From positions 1-61,426 of the IMG/VR virus record IMGVR_UViG_3300030116_002629: a stretch of DNA of 61,426 bases; one strand, given 5' to 3'. Below are positions 35,247-42,934 of this stretch, piece after piece. A program made the position numbers and the translations under genes. How positions within the stretch are numbered: the first letter of the stretch is position 1; every line of letters begins with the position of its first letter. Below the pieces are notes generated by a model. That model was not told the origin of the DNA, did not search any database, and saw nothing but the letters and a program-made list of their open reading frames with translations. Origin of the DNA: a virus.

Positions 35247-36302
35247 CTATACATCTTCTAATTTTACTAGATATTCTGCAGTTACGCCAGTACCATCCTT
35301 ACAAAATAGTAACCATTGGCATGGCCTACCCATACTAGCTAGTTGTTCTAGTGCAAATGTATTGTAACTTTCAGTACTTCCATTAACCCATAACCTTATA
35401 TCATTAAGATACATTGTTGTAGGTGTATGAAAGTGACCTGCAATAGCGTTGTCAAAGTCTGGCATAAGACCATTAGCTGCTAATGTTTTCCAACCTTGTA
35501 GCTTTTTACCAAAGCCATACCATGGAAATCCACTAAAACCTCTCACATTGTCACCGTGCCAGAGTAAAAACTTACATTCTTTACCTAAATCAGCTATATC
35601 GAACCAATGGTTGTCACCTGTACTGTCAGGTATTGTGAATGTAATACGCTTTTCTTCTCTAAATATCATCTTCATGATGTTACCTAGCATCCTATCAGCG
35701 TTAGAATCTGGATGATAATCTTTACGACTTCGGCCTCCTAAATGGCCATGATTACCTATAACCCAATGAACATCTACTTCATTAAAGTTAGCAAGTAATA
35801 TGTCAAAGAACTGTGTCATTATTCTTGGGCCATCAACTGTTACTTGTTTGTACAAGCTGCTGTCAATCAAGTGTGATTGGCCTGGAAATATTAACTCACC
35901 TTCTACTATGTCTCCTACTGCAAACACTGCAACTTTATTAACAGGATGAGATTGTCTTTGGACATTAGTAATGTCAACTATCTTATTTGCATAAGCTATT
36001 ACTCTTTCTTCAGCTATCTCTGAATTATATTCAGGTGTTACTTTAGCTAATTGAATGTCACTAAGTACTGCTATTGCAGTTTCTTCATCCTTAGTTTTCT
36101 TTAAGTTGCGTGGTTTAGGTATAGAAGGTTTGTCCCATGTTCGAAGATTGGCTGATACTGCCTCATAAACTGCATCAACCATATCTTCTTTCTTCTTTTT
36201 GGCCTTCTCAAGCTGTTTCATAATATTTAAATTATCTTTTTTTAAATCTTGAACAACTTTAGACTCAACTTCTGCCATTAATCTTTCAACATCTTTAGGC
36301 AT
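35247..36302 (-). CDS. Calcineurin-type metallophosphoesterase
   Basis: It is 351 aa. A helical N-terminal region (1-60) precedes the metallophosphoesterase core with motifs LSDIQ (80-84), GDIVEGE (130-136), GNHGH (183-187), HGDN (249-252) and GHFHT (289-293). These are the metal-binding residues of the Mre11/SbcD-like nuclease superfamily. Beside the annealing gene it may act as the DNA-end-processing nuclease, though the sequence cannot tell nuclease from phosphatase. Confidence 0.75.
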   Translation of the reverse strand: MPKDVERLMAEVESKVVQDLKKDNLNIMKQLEKAKKKKEDMVDAVYEAVSANLRTWDKPSIPKPRNLKKTKDEETAIAVLSDIQLAKVTPEYNSEIAEERVIAYANKIVDITNVQRQSHPVNKVAVFAVGDIVEGELIFPGQSHLIDSSLYKQVTVDGPRIMTQFFDILLANFNEVDVHWVIGNHGHLGGRSRKDYHPDSNADRMLGNIMKMIFREEKRITFTIPDSTGDNHWFDIADLGKECKFLLWHGDNVRGFSGFPWYGFGKKLQGWKTLAANGLMPDFDNAIAGHFHTPTTMYLNDIRLWVNGSTESYNTFALEQLASMGRPCQWLLFCKDGTGVTAEYLVKLEDV

Positions 36303-36540
36303 TAGATTCTTTCTCCAATCTTTGTAAGTATCTTCTCATTGCTGATTCAGATATTACAATACCAAAGTTATCTTCAAGTAATCTTGATACAACATAAGGT
36401 CTCATCTTTATCTTATCTTTTATTACCCTGTTTTTTAAAGCAATCCAAAAAGGTTCTGCTTCTGGTGTAATTTTACCTTCAACATAGTTACCTTTTTTTC
36501 CATGCTCTGCTTCATCTAGCATTTCATTTATATCAGTCAT
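36295..36540 (-). CDS. Small HTH-like DNA-binding protein
   Basis: It is 81 aa; it overlaps the start of the phosphoesterase gene by eight bases. The C-terminal half (YVVSRLLEDNFGIVISESAMRRYLQRL) looks like a helix-turn-helix with a recognition helix at SESAMRRYLQ. It is a likely DNA-binding regulator or packaging accessory. It is the first gene after the structured RNA region. Confidence 0.55.
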   Translation of the reverse strand: MTDINEMLDEAEHGKKGNYVEGKITPEAEPFWIALKNRVIKDKIKMRPYVVSRLLEDNFGIVISESAMRRYLQRLEKESNA

Positions 36541-36594
36541 ACTGACTACTATAGCAGGATATAGATATAAGTAGATGATTTAAGAAGAAAGTAG

Positions 36595-36667
36595 TGGAGG
36601 TGGCCGGAATCGAACCGGCATTAGTCTAATACAGTTGCCTGTATTAGCTACTAACCTGGACACCCCC
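36595..36667 (-). ncRNA. 73-nt tRNA-like element without a normal anticodon arm
   Basis: Read leftward, the 5' GGGGGTG pairs with CACCTCC at the 3' end (seven pairs, one G.U), leaving A as discriminator base. The T arm is textbook: stem GCCGG/CCGGC (36603-36619) with loop TTCGATT. No D arm or seven-base anticodon loop can be drawn. Instead 36621-36654 forms a 14-bp hairpin (nine plus five pairs, with a two-base bulge) capped by GCAA. The layout resembles the tRNA-like domain of tmRNA or viral tRNA mimics. No CCA is encoded. Confidence 0.6.
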
Positions 36668-36674
36668 AACTGAT

Positions 36675-36736
36675 GGAATACCGTGCTTAAGGTCGGAAAG
36701 GAGTACAACCCACTGTTGCCAGTTGCACGGTACTCC
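36675..36736 (-). ncRNA. Structured RNA upstream of the tRNA-like element
   Basis: Segments 36725-36736 and 36675-36686 pair over 12 bp with one G.U. Inside lie a hairpin ACTG-GCAA-CAGT (36712-36723) and a second stem GGTTG/CGACC (36706-36710 with 36691-36695), giving a three-way junction. A competing seven-bp pairing, 36730-36736 with 36700-36706, would open it or form a pseudoknot. It lies just after the VWA gene and directly before the tRNA-like element, so the two may be one RNA. Confidence 0.5.
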
Positions 36737-36751
36737 TTAATTTCCTTCCTT

Positions 36752-38263
36752 TTATCCTAGCTGATTTAATGCTAAAGCAAACTTCTTTACTTCATCAATA
36801 TTAGCTAGTCTGGTTATTCCTGAACGCTTGCATATTTCTATACAATCTTTCAATAAGTTTTCACTATTCTGATTATGTAAACCAAAGACATACATATCAC
36901 TCACCCATATTCTTTTAGGTGGTTGTTTAGATAACCATTTCAAAGCAGGGCCATCAACTAAGTTACCTCCGCCTGTATATTTATTTAAGTATTCTTGATT
37001 TACTCTTTTACCATTCTGTCCTATTATTCTTAACGAACCTGTATCCCATGCACCTGCATAGTTATCGTTATACATAGCAATAGTAACAGCTGGTAGTAAT
37101 TGCATTATATCTAGGATATCTTGTCCTGAAAAATGCATTGAACCTGATGCGTCAATTAATATTGTTCCACCATATACTCTTTGTTTTTGTTTGAATACTT
37201 TTTTATCCACACACCAACGATTCATATACTTAGGATTAACACCATAGTCCATTGGCCTATATTCTCTACCACCTTTTATTTTTGATTGCATATTCACATC
37301 AAGATATGGTTTAAATATCTCCATCTTTCCCCACTTACCCATATCATTTGGTTGTGGTTTGTAGTTCATATTACCATCATTGGTAGCATTAAATATCTGC
37401 TCTTTGTTACGCTGCATTAACTCATCTAATGTTTCCATTCCTTCCATATCGCCTTCACCATCTTGTTCAGTAGATGAACTGTTAGCTTTACGATTGGCAT
37501 TCATGGCTTGTTCTTTAGCTTGTTTAGCTTTTCTAGCTTTTTCAAGAACTTCATGTTCTTTAGGCTTGTCATTGAACTCATCCATTAATTTGTTGAGTAT
37601 TATTGCAGCTTGTCTAGTTTTATTGTATTTAGTTGGTTTTCTATAATAACCTCTACTATAAGTTATCTTTTGATATAACTTATTAGCTTGTCTCATAGCC
37701 CATTGCAATTGACCTAATCTTAATTTAGTCATTTGGTTTGGACTACCTGGTTCTATATTATGAACAGATTCCATTGCTTGTTTAATAGATTCAAATTCTG
37801 GTCCAGCAACACTGTGACTATAATAACTGCCACCTTGTCCTGGTCTCATGTTCATTAATATCCATGCAGTGATATCAAATACTGAACCGTTATACAATAT
37901 GTCTAAAGTTTTTTCTTCAAACTTTGGTTGACATATAGTCCATTCATCTAACCATAAATCTTTAACAGATAAATTATAATTAACACGAACTTCTTCGCAT
38001 ATTTCTATACAAATTTCACTTTCATAATCTTTTAATTTACCTACAGTTTTAGGACTCCACTTAGCATGGCCAAGTTCATGTCTTCTAATCATTTTGTTAT
38101 GGTCAGCACCACATAAATCACATACATCACCATTTGTAGGGACATACATTTCTTTAGACAATACAGATGTTCTAGGCTGTTTTTCGTCCTCAAATATTTT
38201 CCAAGGTCCCTCTCCAGAAGCTATTTCTGGAAAGGGTATCTTGTTATTCTTCTTCTTGTACAT
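36752..38263 (-). CDS. CobT-like VWA protein with HELGH motif
   Basis: It is 503 aa. Residues 48-51 are CDLC, and 62-66 HELGH, a zinc-protease-like motif. A charged linker runs ~240-300, followed by a VWA domain with MIDAS motif DASGSM (371-376) and later GGGNLVDGPAL and VSDMY. This layout resembles CobT/CoxE-type partners of MoxR AAA+ ATPases. It overlaps the AAA+ gene by 20 bases, which supports a pair acting as a metal-linked remodelling machine. Its target in the phage is not known. Confidence 0.7.
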   Translation of the reverse strand: MYKKKNNKIPFPEIASGEGPWKIFEDEKQPRTSVLSKEMYVPTNGDVCDLCGADHNKMIRRHELGHAKWSPKTVGKLKDYESEICIEICEEVRVNYNLSVKDLWLDEWTICQPKFEEKTLDILYNGSVFDITAWILMNMRPGQGGSYYSHSVAGPEFESIKQAMESVHNIEPGSPNQMTKLRLGQLQWAMRQANKLYQKITYSRGYYRKPTKYNKTRQAAIILNKLMDEFNDKPKEHEVLEKARKAKQAKEQAMNANRKANSSSTEQDGEGDMEGMETLDELMQRNKEQIFNATNDGNMNYKPQPNDMGKWGKMEIFKPYLDVNMQSKIKGGREYRPMDYGVNPKYMNRWCVDKKVFKQKQRVYGGTILIDASGSMHFSGQDILDIMQLLPAVTIAMYNDNYAGAWDTGSLRIIGQNGKRVNQEYLNKYTGGGNLVDGPALKWLSKQPPKRIWVSDMYVFGLHNQNSENLLKDCIEICKRSGITRLANIDEVKKFALALNQLG

Positions 38264-39017
38264 CTTTTAATTCATTGTCATGTACATTAACATCGGATAG
38301 TTTAATAGCGTCAAGTAACTCTTCACCTCTATCACCGAATATCAATTCAGCTGCCATTTTCATTGGCGTACCTTTTTGTTGAAGTTCAAAGTATTCTCTC
38401 CAACTTCTAACTGATATTCTTTCTTCCATATCCTCTGATAATGAAGTATCTTGTATCACTTGATGCCATGTTTTAGGAAACATCCTTAATGCACTAGGAT
38501 GAATCTCATCAACATGTATTTTAACTGGGAACCTATCTTTAAGTGCCATTGGTAGGCTTTCAGGTAGGCTGTTAGTTGTAGCAATAACATTAAAACCTGA
38601 TTTAGGCCTTACTGTTTCTTTGTCGTCATTATTTAATGTCAACTGTGCTATATCTTTATCATCAAGGATAGCATGTAAGAATGTCATGGCGTCTGGACTA
38701 GCGTGGTCAATCTCATTGACTACCAATCTTCCACCATTTCTCCATGCTTGAATTGCTATACCATCATGCCATTCAAATCCACCGTCAGAGTTTGGCTTGT
38801 AAAAGCCTTCTAAGTTTGCACTAGCAGTATCCTCTGTCATTGTGATTTGATATACATTTGGGTCGCCATTCATATTCAATCCAACCTTATTGGTTGCAGC
38901 AGCATATGTTTTACCAGTCCCTGGTGGACCGTACAACAATATTCTATCGGAGTTTCCGATTGCTGATTTTACTTTATCCCAACAAGTAACTACTTTCGTA
39001 GTCTCTTTCTCACTCAT
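38244..39017 (-). CDS. CobS/MoxR-like AAA+ ATPase
   Basis: It is 257 aa. It has Walker A GPPGTGKT (30-37), Walker B LVVNEIDHA (98-106), sensor 1 VIATTNS (144-150) and an arginine finger candidate in LKDRFPVK. This matches the CobS/MoxR class, which remodels partners together with a VWA protein; that partner is the next gene. CobS-like genes are common in marine phages. An AAGAAAGGA site precedes the start. Confidence 0.8.
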   Translation of the reverse strand: MSEKETTKVVTCWDKVKSAIGNSDRILLYGPPGTGKTYAAATNKVGLNMNGDPNVYQITMTEDTASANLEGFYKPNSDGGFEWHDGIAIQAWRNGGRLVVNEIDHASPDAMTFLHAILDDKDIAQLTLNNDDKETVRPKSGFNVIATTNSLPESLPMALKDRFPVKIHVDEIHPSALRMFPKTWHQVIQDTSLSEDMEERISVRSWREYFELQQKGTPMKMAAELIFGDRGEELLDAIKLSDVNVHDNELKDVQEEE

Positions 39018-39029
39018 TAGTATCCTTTC

Positions 39030-39353
39030 TTAGAATGGTTTTTCTTCCATTCCATCTATTTTTACAAAACGACAATATATTTCTATAAAGCCGTGTTCTG
39101 GGTTTCTTCGTTGCCTTACTTCAAACAAACCTTTACCTCTAAGGTGTCTGATATTTGTTTGGTTCATGCTTTCGATATTTTGTTTCACACCTGATATCCA
39201 ATTATCAGATTCAGCTATTACATACCATTCATTAGGTGTAGATAATAGTGTTTCTACTTTTTCATCAGTCAATATCGTAGGTGATTTACCTTTACGATTT
39301 GCGTGTGCAACTGGTGGCTTTTTTCTTTCTAACTTACTATTCTGAATCGCCAT
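39030..39353 (-). CDS. Small protein, unknown (possible winged helix)
   Basis: It is 107 aa. The N-terminus is basic and disordered; the remainder (WYVIAESDNWISGVKQNIESM, HLRGKGLFEVRQR) has the rhythm of a winged-helix fold. It overlaps the upstream gene by 17 bases. No family is certain. Confidence 0.5.
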   Translation of the reverse strand: MAIQNSKLERKKPPVAHANRKGKSPTILTDEKVETLLSTPNEWYVIAESDNWISGVKQNIESMNQTNIRHLRGKGLFEVRQRRNPEHGFIEIYCRFVKIDGMEEKPF

Positions 39354-39894
39354 CTTTATCCTCTGTCATATCTTTTAGCCATTGTTCTGTTATGTTACCT
39401 GTATTTTCACTATGTTCCATAACTTCAGCAATTGATTTGTCAATCATAGCTTCTTCATTGGCCTCTAATACGCACTGAATAGTAGTTGGTTCCGTAAAGA
39501 AAAACCTATTGAATAAACCTCTATTTCCCATATCATTTAAACACAACATCTGTTCTTCTTGTGTTGCTTTAGGGTCTATAGTTTTAATCCAACCTGTCAT
39601 CATAGCTGCTTTACGGTAAGCGTCTAATCTCATCGCAGCATCTATTGCTTCTTTTGGTCCAACTGCTGGAACTTTATATCTAGTAGCTAGTTCTGTATGT
39701 TCATCAAAGTTAACAAACTTATCACTCCATAAGTATCCATGTTCATCTTCTCTTTGATAAACAATTATAACTACATACATATGAACTTTTTGTTCACCGA
39801 ATGCTACAACATCCCTGTCACTTAACATATTCATTCCTATAAATGAGTCATCATTACAATCATTACAATCGCAACTATCATTTTCTTCAGTCAT
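39337..39894 (-). CDS. Acidic protein, unknown
   Basis: It is 185 aa and acidic at both ends, starting with a Cys/Asp pair repeat (SCDCNDCNDD) that could hold a metal. The middle is beta-strand-like (VHMYVVIIVYQRED), then helical. It overlaps both neighbours. Nothing identifies its role. Confidence 0.55.
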   Translation of the reverse strand: MTEENDSCDCNDCNDDSFIGMNMLSDRDVVAFGEQKVHMYVVIIVYQREDEHGYLWSDKFVNFDEHTELATRYKVPAVGPKEAIDAAMRLDAYRKAAMMTGWIKTIDPKATQEEQMLCLNDMGNRGLFNRFFFTEPTTIQCVLEANEEAMIDKSIAEVMEHSENTGNITEQWLKDMTEDKDGDSE

Positions 39895-40189
39895 ATATCA
39901 TTCCTTTCTCTACTTCCCATGTCTCAAAGTTAGCGTGACATCTATCACACCACCATAATTCTGAATGTTCATCGTCAAAATTTAATTCTCCTTCACATAA
40001 TGAACAATAAAATCCTGGTTGTATCTCATTATCAGTTACTAGTTGTAGCATATCTTCAATAATACGCTGCTCAATAAGCAGCTGTTTCTTGTTATACTTC
40101 CACCATCTAATAATGTCATAATTGAAATCACGCAGTCTTATATAGACTTGTTTGTAGAATCTCTTATAATCATTAAATGTCATCCTCAT
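39887..40189 (-). CDS. Zinc-ribbon protein, 100 aa
   Basis: The ATG at 40189 is used because AAGG lies six bases before it; 40183 is possible. The N-terminus is basic and aromatic, and the C-terminal part has CSLC and CDRC about 20 residues apart, a zinc ribbon. It overlaps the upstream gene. It may bind nucleic acid. Confidence 0.55.
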   Translation of the reverse strand: MRMTFNDYKRFYKQVYIRLRDFNYDIIRWWKYNKKQLLIEQRIIEDMLQLVTDNEIQPGFYCSLCEGELNFDDEHSELWWCDRCHANFETWEVEKGMIYD

Positions 40190-40388
40190 TGTCAACCTTA
40201 ATCTCTACTAAGTCAATCTGATGACTCTCGAATGTAAACAATTTATTGTTATCAGCTAGTTTTACAAGGTTATCAACTTGTTCATCTATCTGGTCAACAG
40301 TTGTTTCTTCTGGGAATGTAAATGTAACCACTACATCTTTGTCCCAGGTTTTCTTTGCTGGGTTTTCATAAACATATGGTTCACTCAT
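40173..40388 (-). CDS. Small acidic protein, 71 aa
   Basis: It begins MSEPYVYENPAKKTWDKD and continues with a strand-helix pattern (VVVTFTFPEETTVDQIDEQVDNLV). It is coupled to its upstream neighbour by ATGA overlap. Function unknown. Confidence 0.5.
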   Translation of the reverse strand: MSEPYVYENPAKKTWDKDVVVTFTFPEETTVDQIDEQVDNLVKLADNNKLFTFESHQIDLVEIKVDNEDDI

Positions 40389-40588
40389 TGTTCTTCCCTT
40401 CTTGCGACATAATCAAGCTCTTTTACAATGCTTAACTTTAATCTCGCATGTTTAATTTGATTGTGTATTTTTATTTCTTCAACAATACCTTCGCTACTAA
40501 ACTGTTCAAGGTCATTATTAATATCTTTAATAATTTTAATCAATGAACCTTTGGGTAACGATTCTAATTGGTCGTCTAAAACATCCAT
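40385..40588 (-). CDS. Small helical protein, 67 aa
   Basis: It has an AAAGGAG site and follows the structured region at 40617-40766. It is predicted to be mainly coiled helix (LIKIIKDINNDLEQF, then KHARLKLSIVKEL). Function unknown. Confidence 0.5.
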   Translation of the reverse strand: MDVLDDQLESLPKGSLIKIIKDINNDLEQFSSEGIVEEIKIHNQIKHARLKLSIVKELDYVARREEQ

Positions 40589-40606
40589 ACATCTCCTTTC
40601 TCTATC

Positions 40607-40612
40607 ATTATA
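40607..40612 (-). promoter_or_regulatory. Possible -10 element
   Basis: TATAAT on the leftward strand lies 18 bases before the next ATG, with a ribosome-binding site between. No good -35 is visible. It sits at the edge of the inverted-repeat region. Confidence 0.35.
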
Positions 40613-40616
40613 TAGA

Positions 40617-40766
40617 TAGCTTGTAGCGTACAGTTTCAGTCATTATGCAAACAGGGGAGTCACACACTCTTACTTCCATACACTACAAGCTACCTACAAC
40701 AATTACTTCCGGGTATACTGTTTATCAAGAGACCTTGAAAAACTCTTGATATTCAATATGTTGTAG
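40617..40766 (-). ncRNA. Nested inverted repeats in a 195-bp gap
   Basis: TAGCTTGTAG at 40617-40626 is the exact inverse of CTACAAGCTA at 40683-40692. CTACAACA at 40694-40701 pairs with TGTTGTAG at 40759-40766 and encloses a nine-bp hairpin, TATCAAGAG 40723-40731 with CTCTTGATA 40743-40751. A smaller GAGT/ACTC hairpin (40657-40669) lies inside the first. There is no ORF. It could be a leader RNA or a replication origin; the strand is uncertain. Confidence 0.5.
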
Positions 40767-40783
40767 AATAGCTTTACTAACTG

Positions 40784-41383
40784 CTAGTTAGCACTTGTTT
40801 CTTCTGTAGGGTCTATTACTAAATTAGCTACTCTGTCAAACATCATAGCATGTTCAGCATATATCTGTTTAGTTTCTTCTTCAGATAATGGGTATTTACT
40901 TTGTACTGGTTCTCTTTCAAATTCGTGCAAAGCAGAATTACTTATCTTTAAATTATATTTTCTAGCAATATCGTTTAATAATTTAAATGGTTCTCCCCAA
41001 GCTGAGTCAAATGTCAAAACAATTTTATTTTCATCCATAAATAATAACTCTGTTTGACAGTCTCCCCATTTGGTTCCCCAGTTTTTGTATTCCCAGTCAA
41101 CTGGTTTATATGTACCATATTTGTCAACTAATTCTTGCTTTGTAATGTCAAGCATTGGCCTAGCACCGTCATCATCCTCAAACCATACATCACATCTAAC
41201 ATCATCAAATGTTCTAGCTCCTTGATGTATAGTTTTGAATATTTTAGGTCTGGGCATACAATTAGTTAAATGATATGCTATTTCACCGTCAGTTGGTTCT
41301 ATATCAGTGATTTTTAGCATAAACTTTTCTAAATCATCACCTTTACCTGTGATTACTATATTGTTATTTGTCCAATTCGGCAT
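40784..41383 (-). CDS. Api92-like ferredoxin-fold protein
   Basis: It is 199 aa from the ATG at 41383 (MPNWTNNNIVITG). The start MPNW, the central YKNWGTKWGDC and the later FDSAWGEPF match the Api92-like phage family (DUF1281 type), which has a ferredoxin-like fold and often lies in early regions. Its biochemical role is not known. The start overlaps the previous gene. Confidence 0.7.
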   Translation of the reverse strand: MPNWTNNNIVITGKGDDLEKFMLKITDIEPTDGEIAYHLTNCMPRPKIFKTIHQGARTFDDVRCDVWFEDDDGARPMLDITKQELVDKYGTYKPVDWEYKNWGTKWGDCQTELLFMDENKIVLTFDSAWGEPFKLLNDIARKYNLKISNSALHEFEREPVQSKYPLSEEETKQIYAEHAMMFDRVANLVIDPTEETSAN

Positions 41384-41669
41384 TATCATCTCCCATCATT
41401 TTCTTAGCTTCTTCAATTAATTCATTAATACGAATCATTTCTAATTTTACTTCGTCAGGCACATCTTTATTTTCTTGAGTGAATTTAGTATATTCTTCTC
41501 TAAAATCATCTCTTGATAATACTGTTGCCATAAATTCATTTCTAAATTTATGTGATTTCTTGCCTAAATGCTCAACAATAGCAATTTGAACTGTAGTTAG
41601 TATGTCTATTTGTCTAGTAGCAGTTTCAACGAACTTTTCTAGCTCTTTTAACTCTTTTGGTTTAGCCAT
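41364..41669 (-). CDS. Coiled-coil protein, 101 aa
   Basis: The whole sequence is helical with heptad spacing and a charged composition (LKELEKFVETATRQIDIL, ELIEEAKKMMGDDN). A good AAAGGAG site precedes it, inside the end of the 47-aa gene. Function unknown. Confidence 0.5.
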   Translation of the reverse strand: MAKPKELKELEKFVETATRQIDILTTVQIAIVEHLGKKSHKFRNEFMATVLSRDDFREEYTKFTQENKDVPDEVKLEMIRINELIEEAKKMMGDDNAELDK

Positions 41670-41805
41670 CTCTCTCCTTTACAACAACTTTTTTGATTGT
41701 ATCTTTACCTTCACCATATGCTTTCATATGGATTTGTGCTTCGTTATAGGAGTAACCTCGTCTAAGGCACTCCCATAACTGCATAATAATTTCTTCCTGA
41801 GACAT
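41662..41805 (-). CDS. 47-aa small protein
   Basis: The ORF starts in a TAATG overlap with the upstream gene and begins MSQEEIIMQLWECLRRGYSYNEAQIH, which looks like a short helix-turn-helix. It ends in a basic tail and overlaps the next start by eight bases. It exactly fills what would be an empty gap. Confidence 0.5.
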   Translation of the reverse strand: MSQEEIIMQLWECLRRGYSYNEAQIHMKAYGEGKDTIKKVVVKERDG

Positions 41806-42203
41806 TATTCTTCCTCGTTAATTAAAGTAGCAAGAAAGTCTTTTTGTCCCTTTGCCATATGAAAATCAATATAATCTTTCCATAAAGTATCGAATACATT
41901 TTTTAAGTCTCCGTTACCAATATCATTCTCTGATTGTCCTTGATTTGTATTTAATTTACCAAATCTATCCTTTGGATAAAGTTCTAAATCAAAGAAGTCA
42001 TTGAAATTATGTATAACTTTCCAATGTAATGTTCTATTGTTTATAGTAATGTCAAATTCTATTCCCCCGTGAAATTCTTGAAGTCTTTCGCCTGTTGGAT
42101 TGTTAGTTAGAATTACAACATCTTCTATAAGTTCTTCATACATACCTTCGGGCATTAAATCAATAATACTACCGGCACTATATGATGTAACCATATTTTT
42201 CAT
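41805..42203 (-). CDS. Early protein, 132 aa, unknown
   Basis: The ATG at 42203 is chosen for its AAAGGA site; 42194 is possible. The protein has a beta-rich middle (LTNNPTGERLQEFHGGIEFDITI) and a helical C-terminus with WKDYIDFHMAKGQKDFLATL. No family is recognised. A terminator lies upstream at 42261-42278, so it begins a new transcript or depends on readthrough. Confidence 0.55.
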   Translation of the reverse strand: MKNMVTSYSAGSIIDLMPEGMYEELIEDVVILTNNPTGERLQEFHGGIEFDITINNRTLHWKVIHNFNDFFDLELYPKDRFGKLNTNQGQSENDIGNGDLKNVFDTLWKDYIDFHMAKGQKDFLATLINEEE

Positions 42204-42260
42204 CTTTTCCTTTCTCATCTCGCATTTGAACTACTGCGTGACAATTACTACTGAAATAAA

Positions 42261-42278
42261 GGGGGATTTTACTCCCCC
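42261..42278 (-). terminator. Terminator after the SSB-like gene
   Basis: Read leftward, GGGGGA-GTAAAA-TCCCCC is followed by TTTATTT. It lies 16 bases after the stop of the SSB-like gene and is a standard rho-independent terminator in form. Confidence 0.7.
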
Positions 42279-42294
42279 TCTATTAACTAATTTT

Positions 42295-42747
42295 TTATTC
42301 TTGTTCTTCACTAGCATTAGTTTGAACAACTGGATTATCATATCCAAATGTTTCATTTTTAACTGGTGCTTCCCAAATATCTGTAACAACCATTTCGGTC
42401 TTATAGTGCATAACACCTTTATCATCCTCATAGTTATTATTCTGTAATTTTCCAGTAACACCAACTCTTATAAAAGGTTTATTAGTTACTGTACTAACTG
42501 GTGCATTTTGAAGAGTATTAACTATTTTACTAATTAATTTATCTCCATAAGCAACTGCTAGTAGGTTAGCTTGTTTATTTCCTCCATCTAATACGAACTT
42601 AATCCCATTAGCATAAGAGTTTCCTGTTTTGGCTGAACTACCAACTCGTGGCATTCCATCCTCTGTTATTGTTGTCATTAAACCGGTATAATTAATAGTA
42701 TTAATTGTACCTAGGTCTCCTGCAAATTGTTCGAGTCTATCTGTCAT
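42295..42747 (-). CDS. SSB-like single-stranded DNA-binding protein
   Basis: It is 150 aa from the ATG at 42747. The beta-rich core includes PFIRVGVTGKLQNNNYED followed by YKTEMVVTDIWE, the strand-loop-strand of an OB fold, and the C-terminus is acidic and disordered, ending EEQE, as in SSB proteins. It lies among early genes between two terminators, as expected for a highly expressed SSB. Sequence similarity to classical SSB is weak, so this is inference. Confidence 0.55.
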   Translation of the reverse strand: MTDRLEQFAGDLGTINTINYTGLMTTITEDGMPRVGSSAKTGNSYANGIKFVLDGGNKQANLLAVAYGDKLISKIVNTLQNAPVSTVTNKPFIRVGVTGKLQNNNYEDDKGVMHYKTEMVVTDIWEAPVKNETFGYDNPVVQTNASEEQE

Positions 42748-42804
42748 TATTACTTCATCTCCTTTCAAACAATATACAATATTCAAAATAGAAAAAAGAT
42801 AAAA

Positions 42805-42822
42805 GGGGACCGTTAGGTCCCC
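42805..42822 (-). terminator. GGGGACC hairpin with UAAC loop
   Basis: Read leftward, GGGGACC-TAAC-GGTCCCC is followed by TTTTATCTTTTTTCTATTTTG. It starts seven bases after the stop of a 34-aa ORF. It is a member of the repeated hairpin family of the leftward operon. Confidence 0.7.
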
Positions 42823-42828
42823 ATTCTA

Positions 42829-42933
42829 TCATTTATTTTTCAACACATCACTTAGTGTTAACCACCAAGGTTTATTTCTGTGCCATTTATAATATGTTAT
42901 CCAACTAATTATTATCCATAGTTTCTTTAACAT
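42829..42933 (-). CDS. 34-aa hydrophobic micro-protein
   Basis: The ORF begins MLKKLWIIISWITYY, a possible membrane-inserting helix, followed by a basic Trp-rich part. It starts two bases before the end of the 47-aa zinc ribbon ORF's stop region and ends just before the terminator, filling the interval neatly. Confidence 0.45.
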   Translation of the reverse strand: MLKKLWIIISWITYYKWHRNKPWWLTLSDVLKNK

Positions 42934-42934
42934 A

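Noticed and set aside
36595-36667. Ordinary tRNA gene on the leftward strand
   Set aside because: Acceptor and T arms fit, but no seven-base anticodon loop or D arm can be drawn; the region folds as one 14-bp hairpin. Reported as tRNA-like instead.
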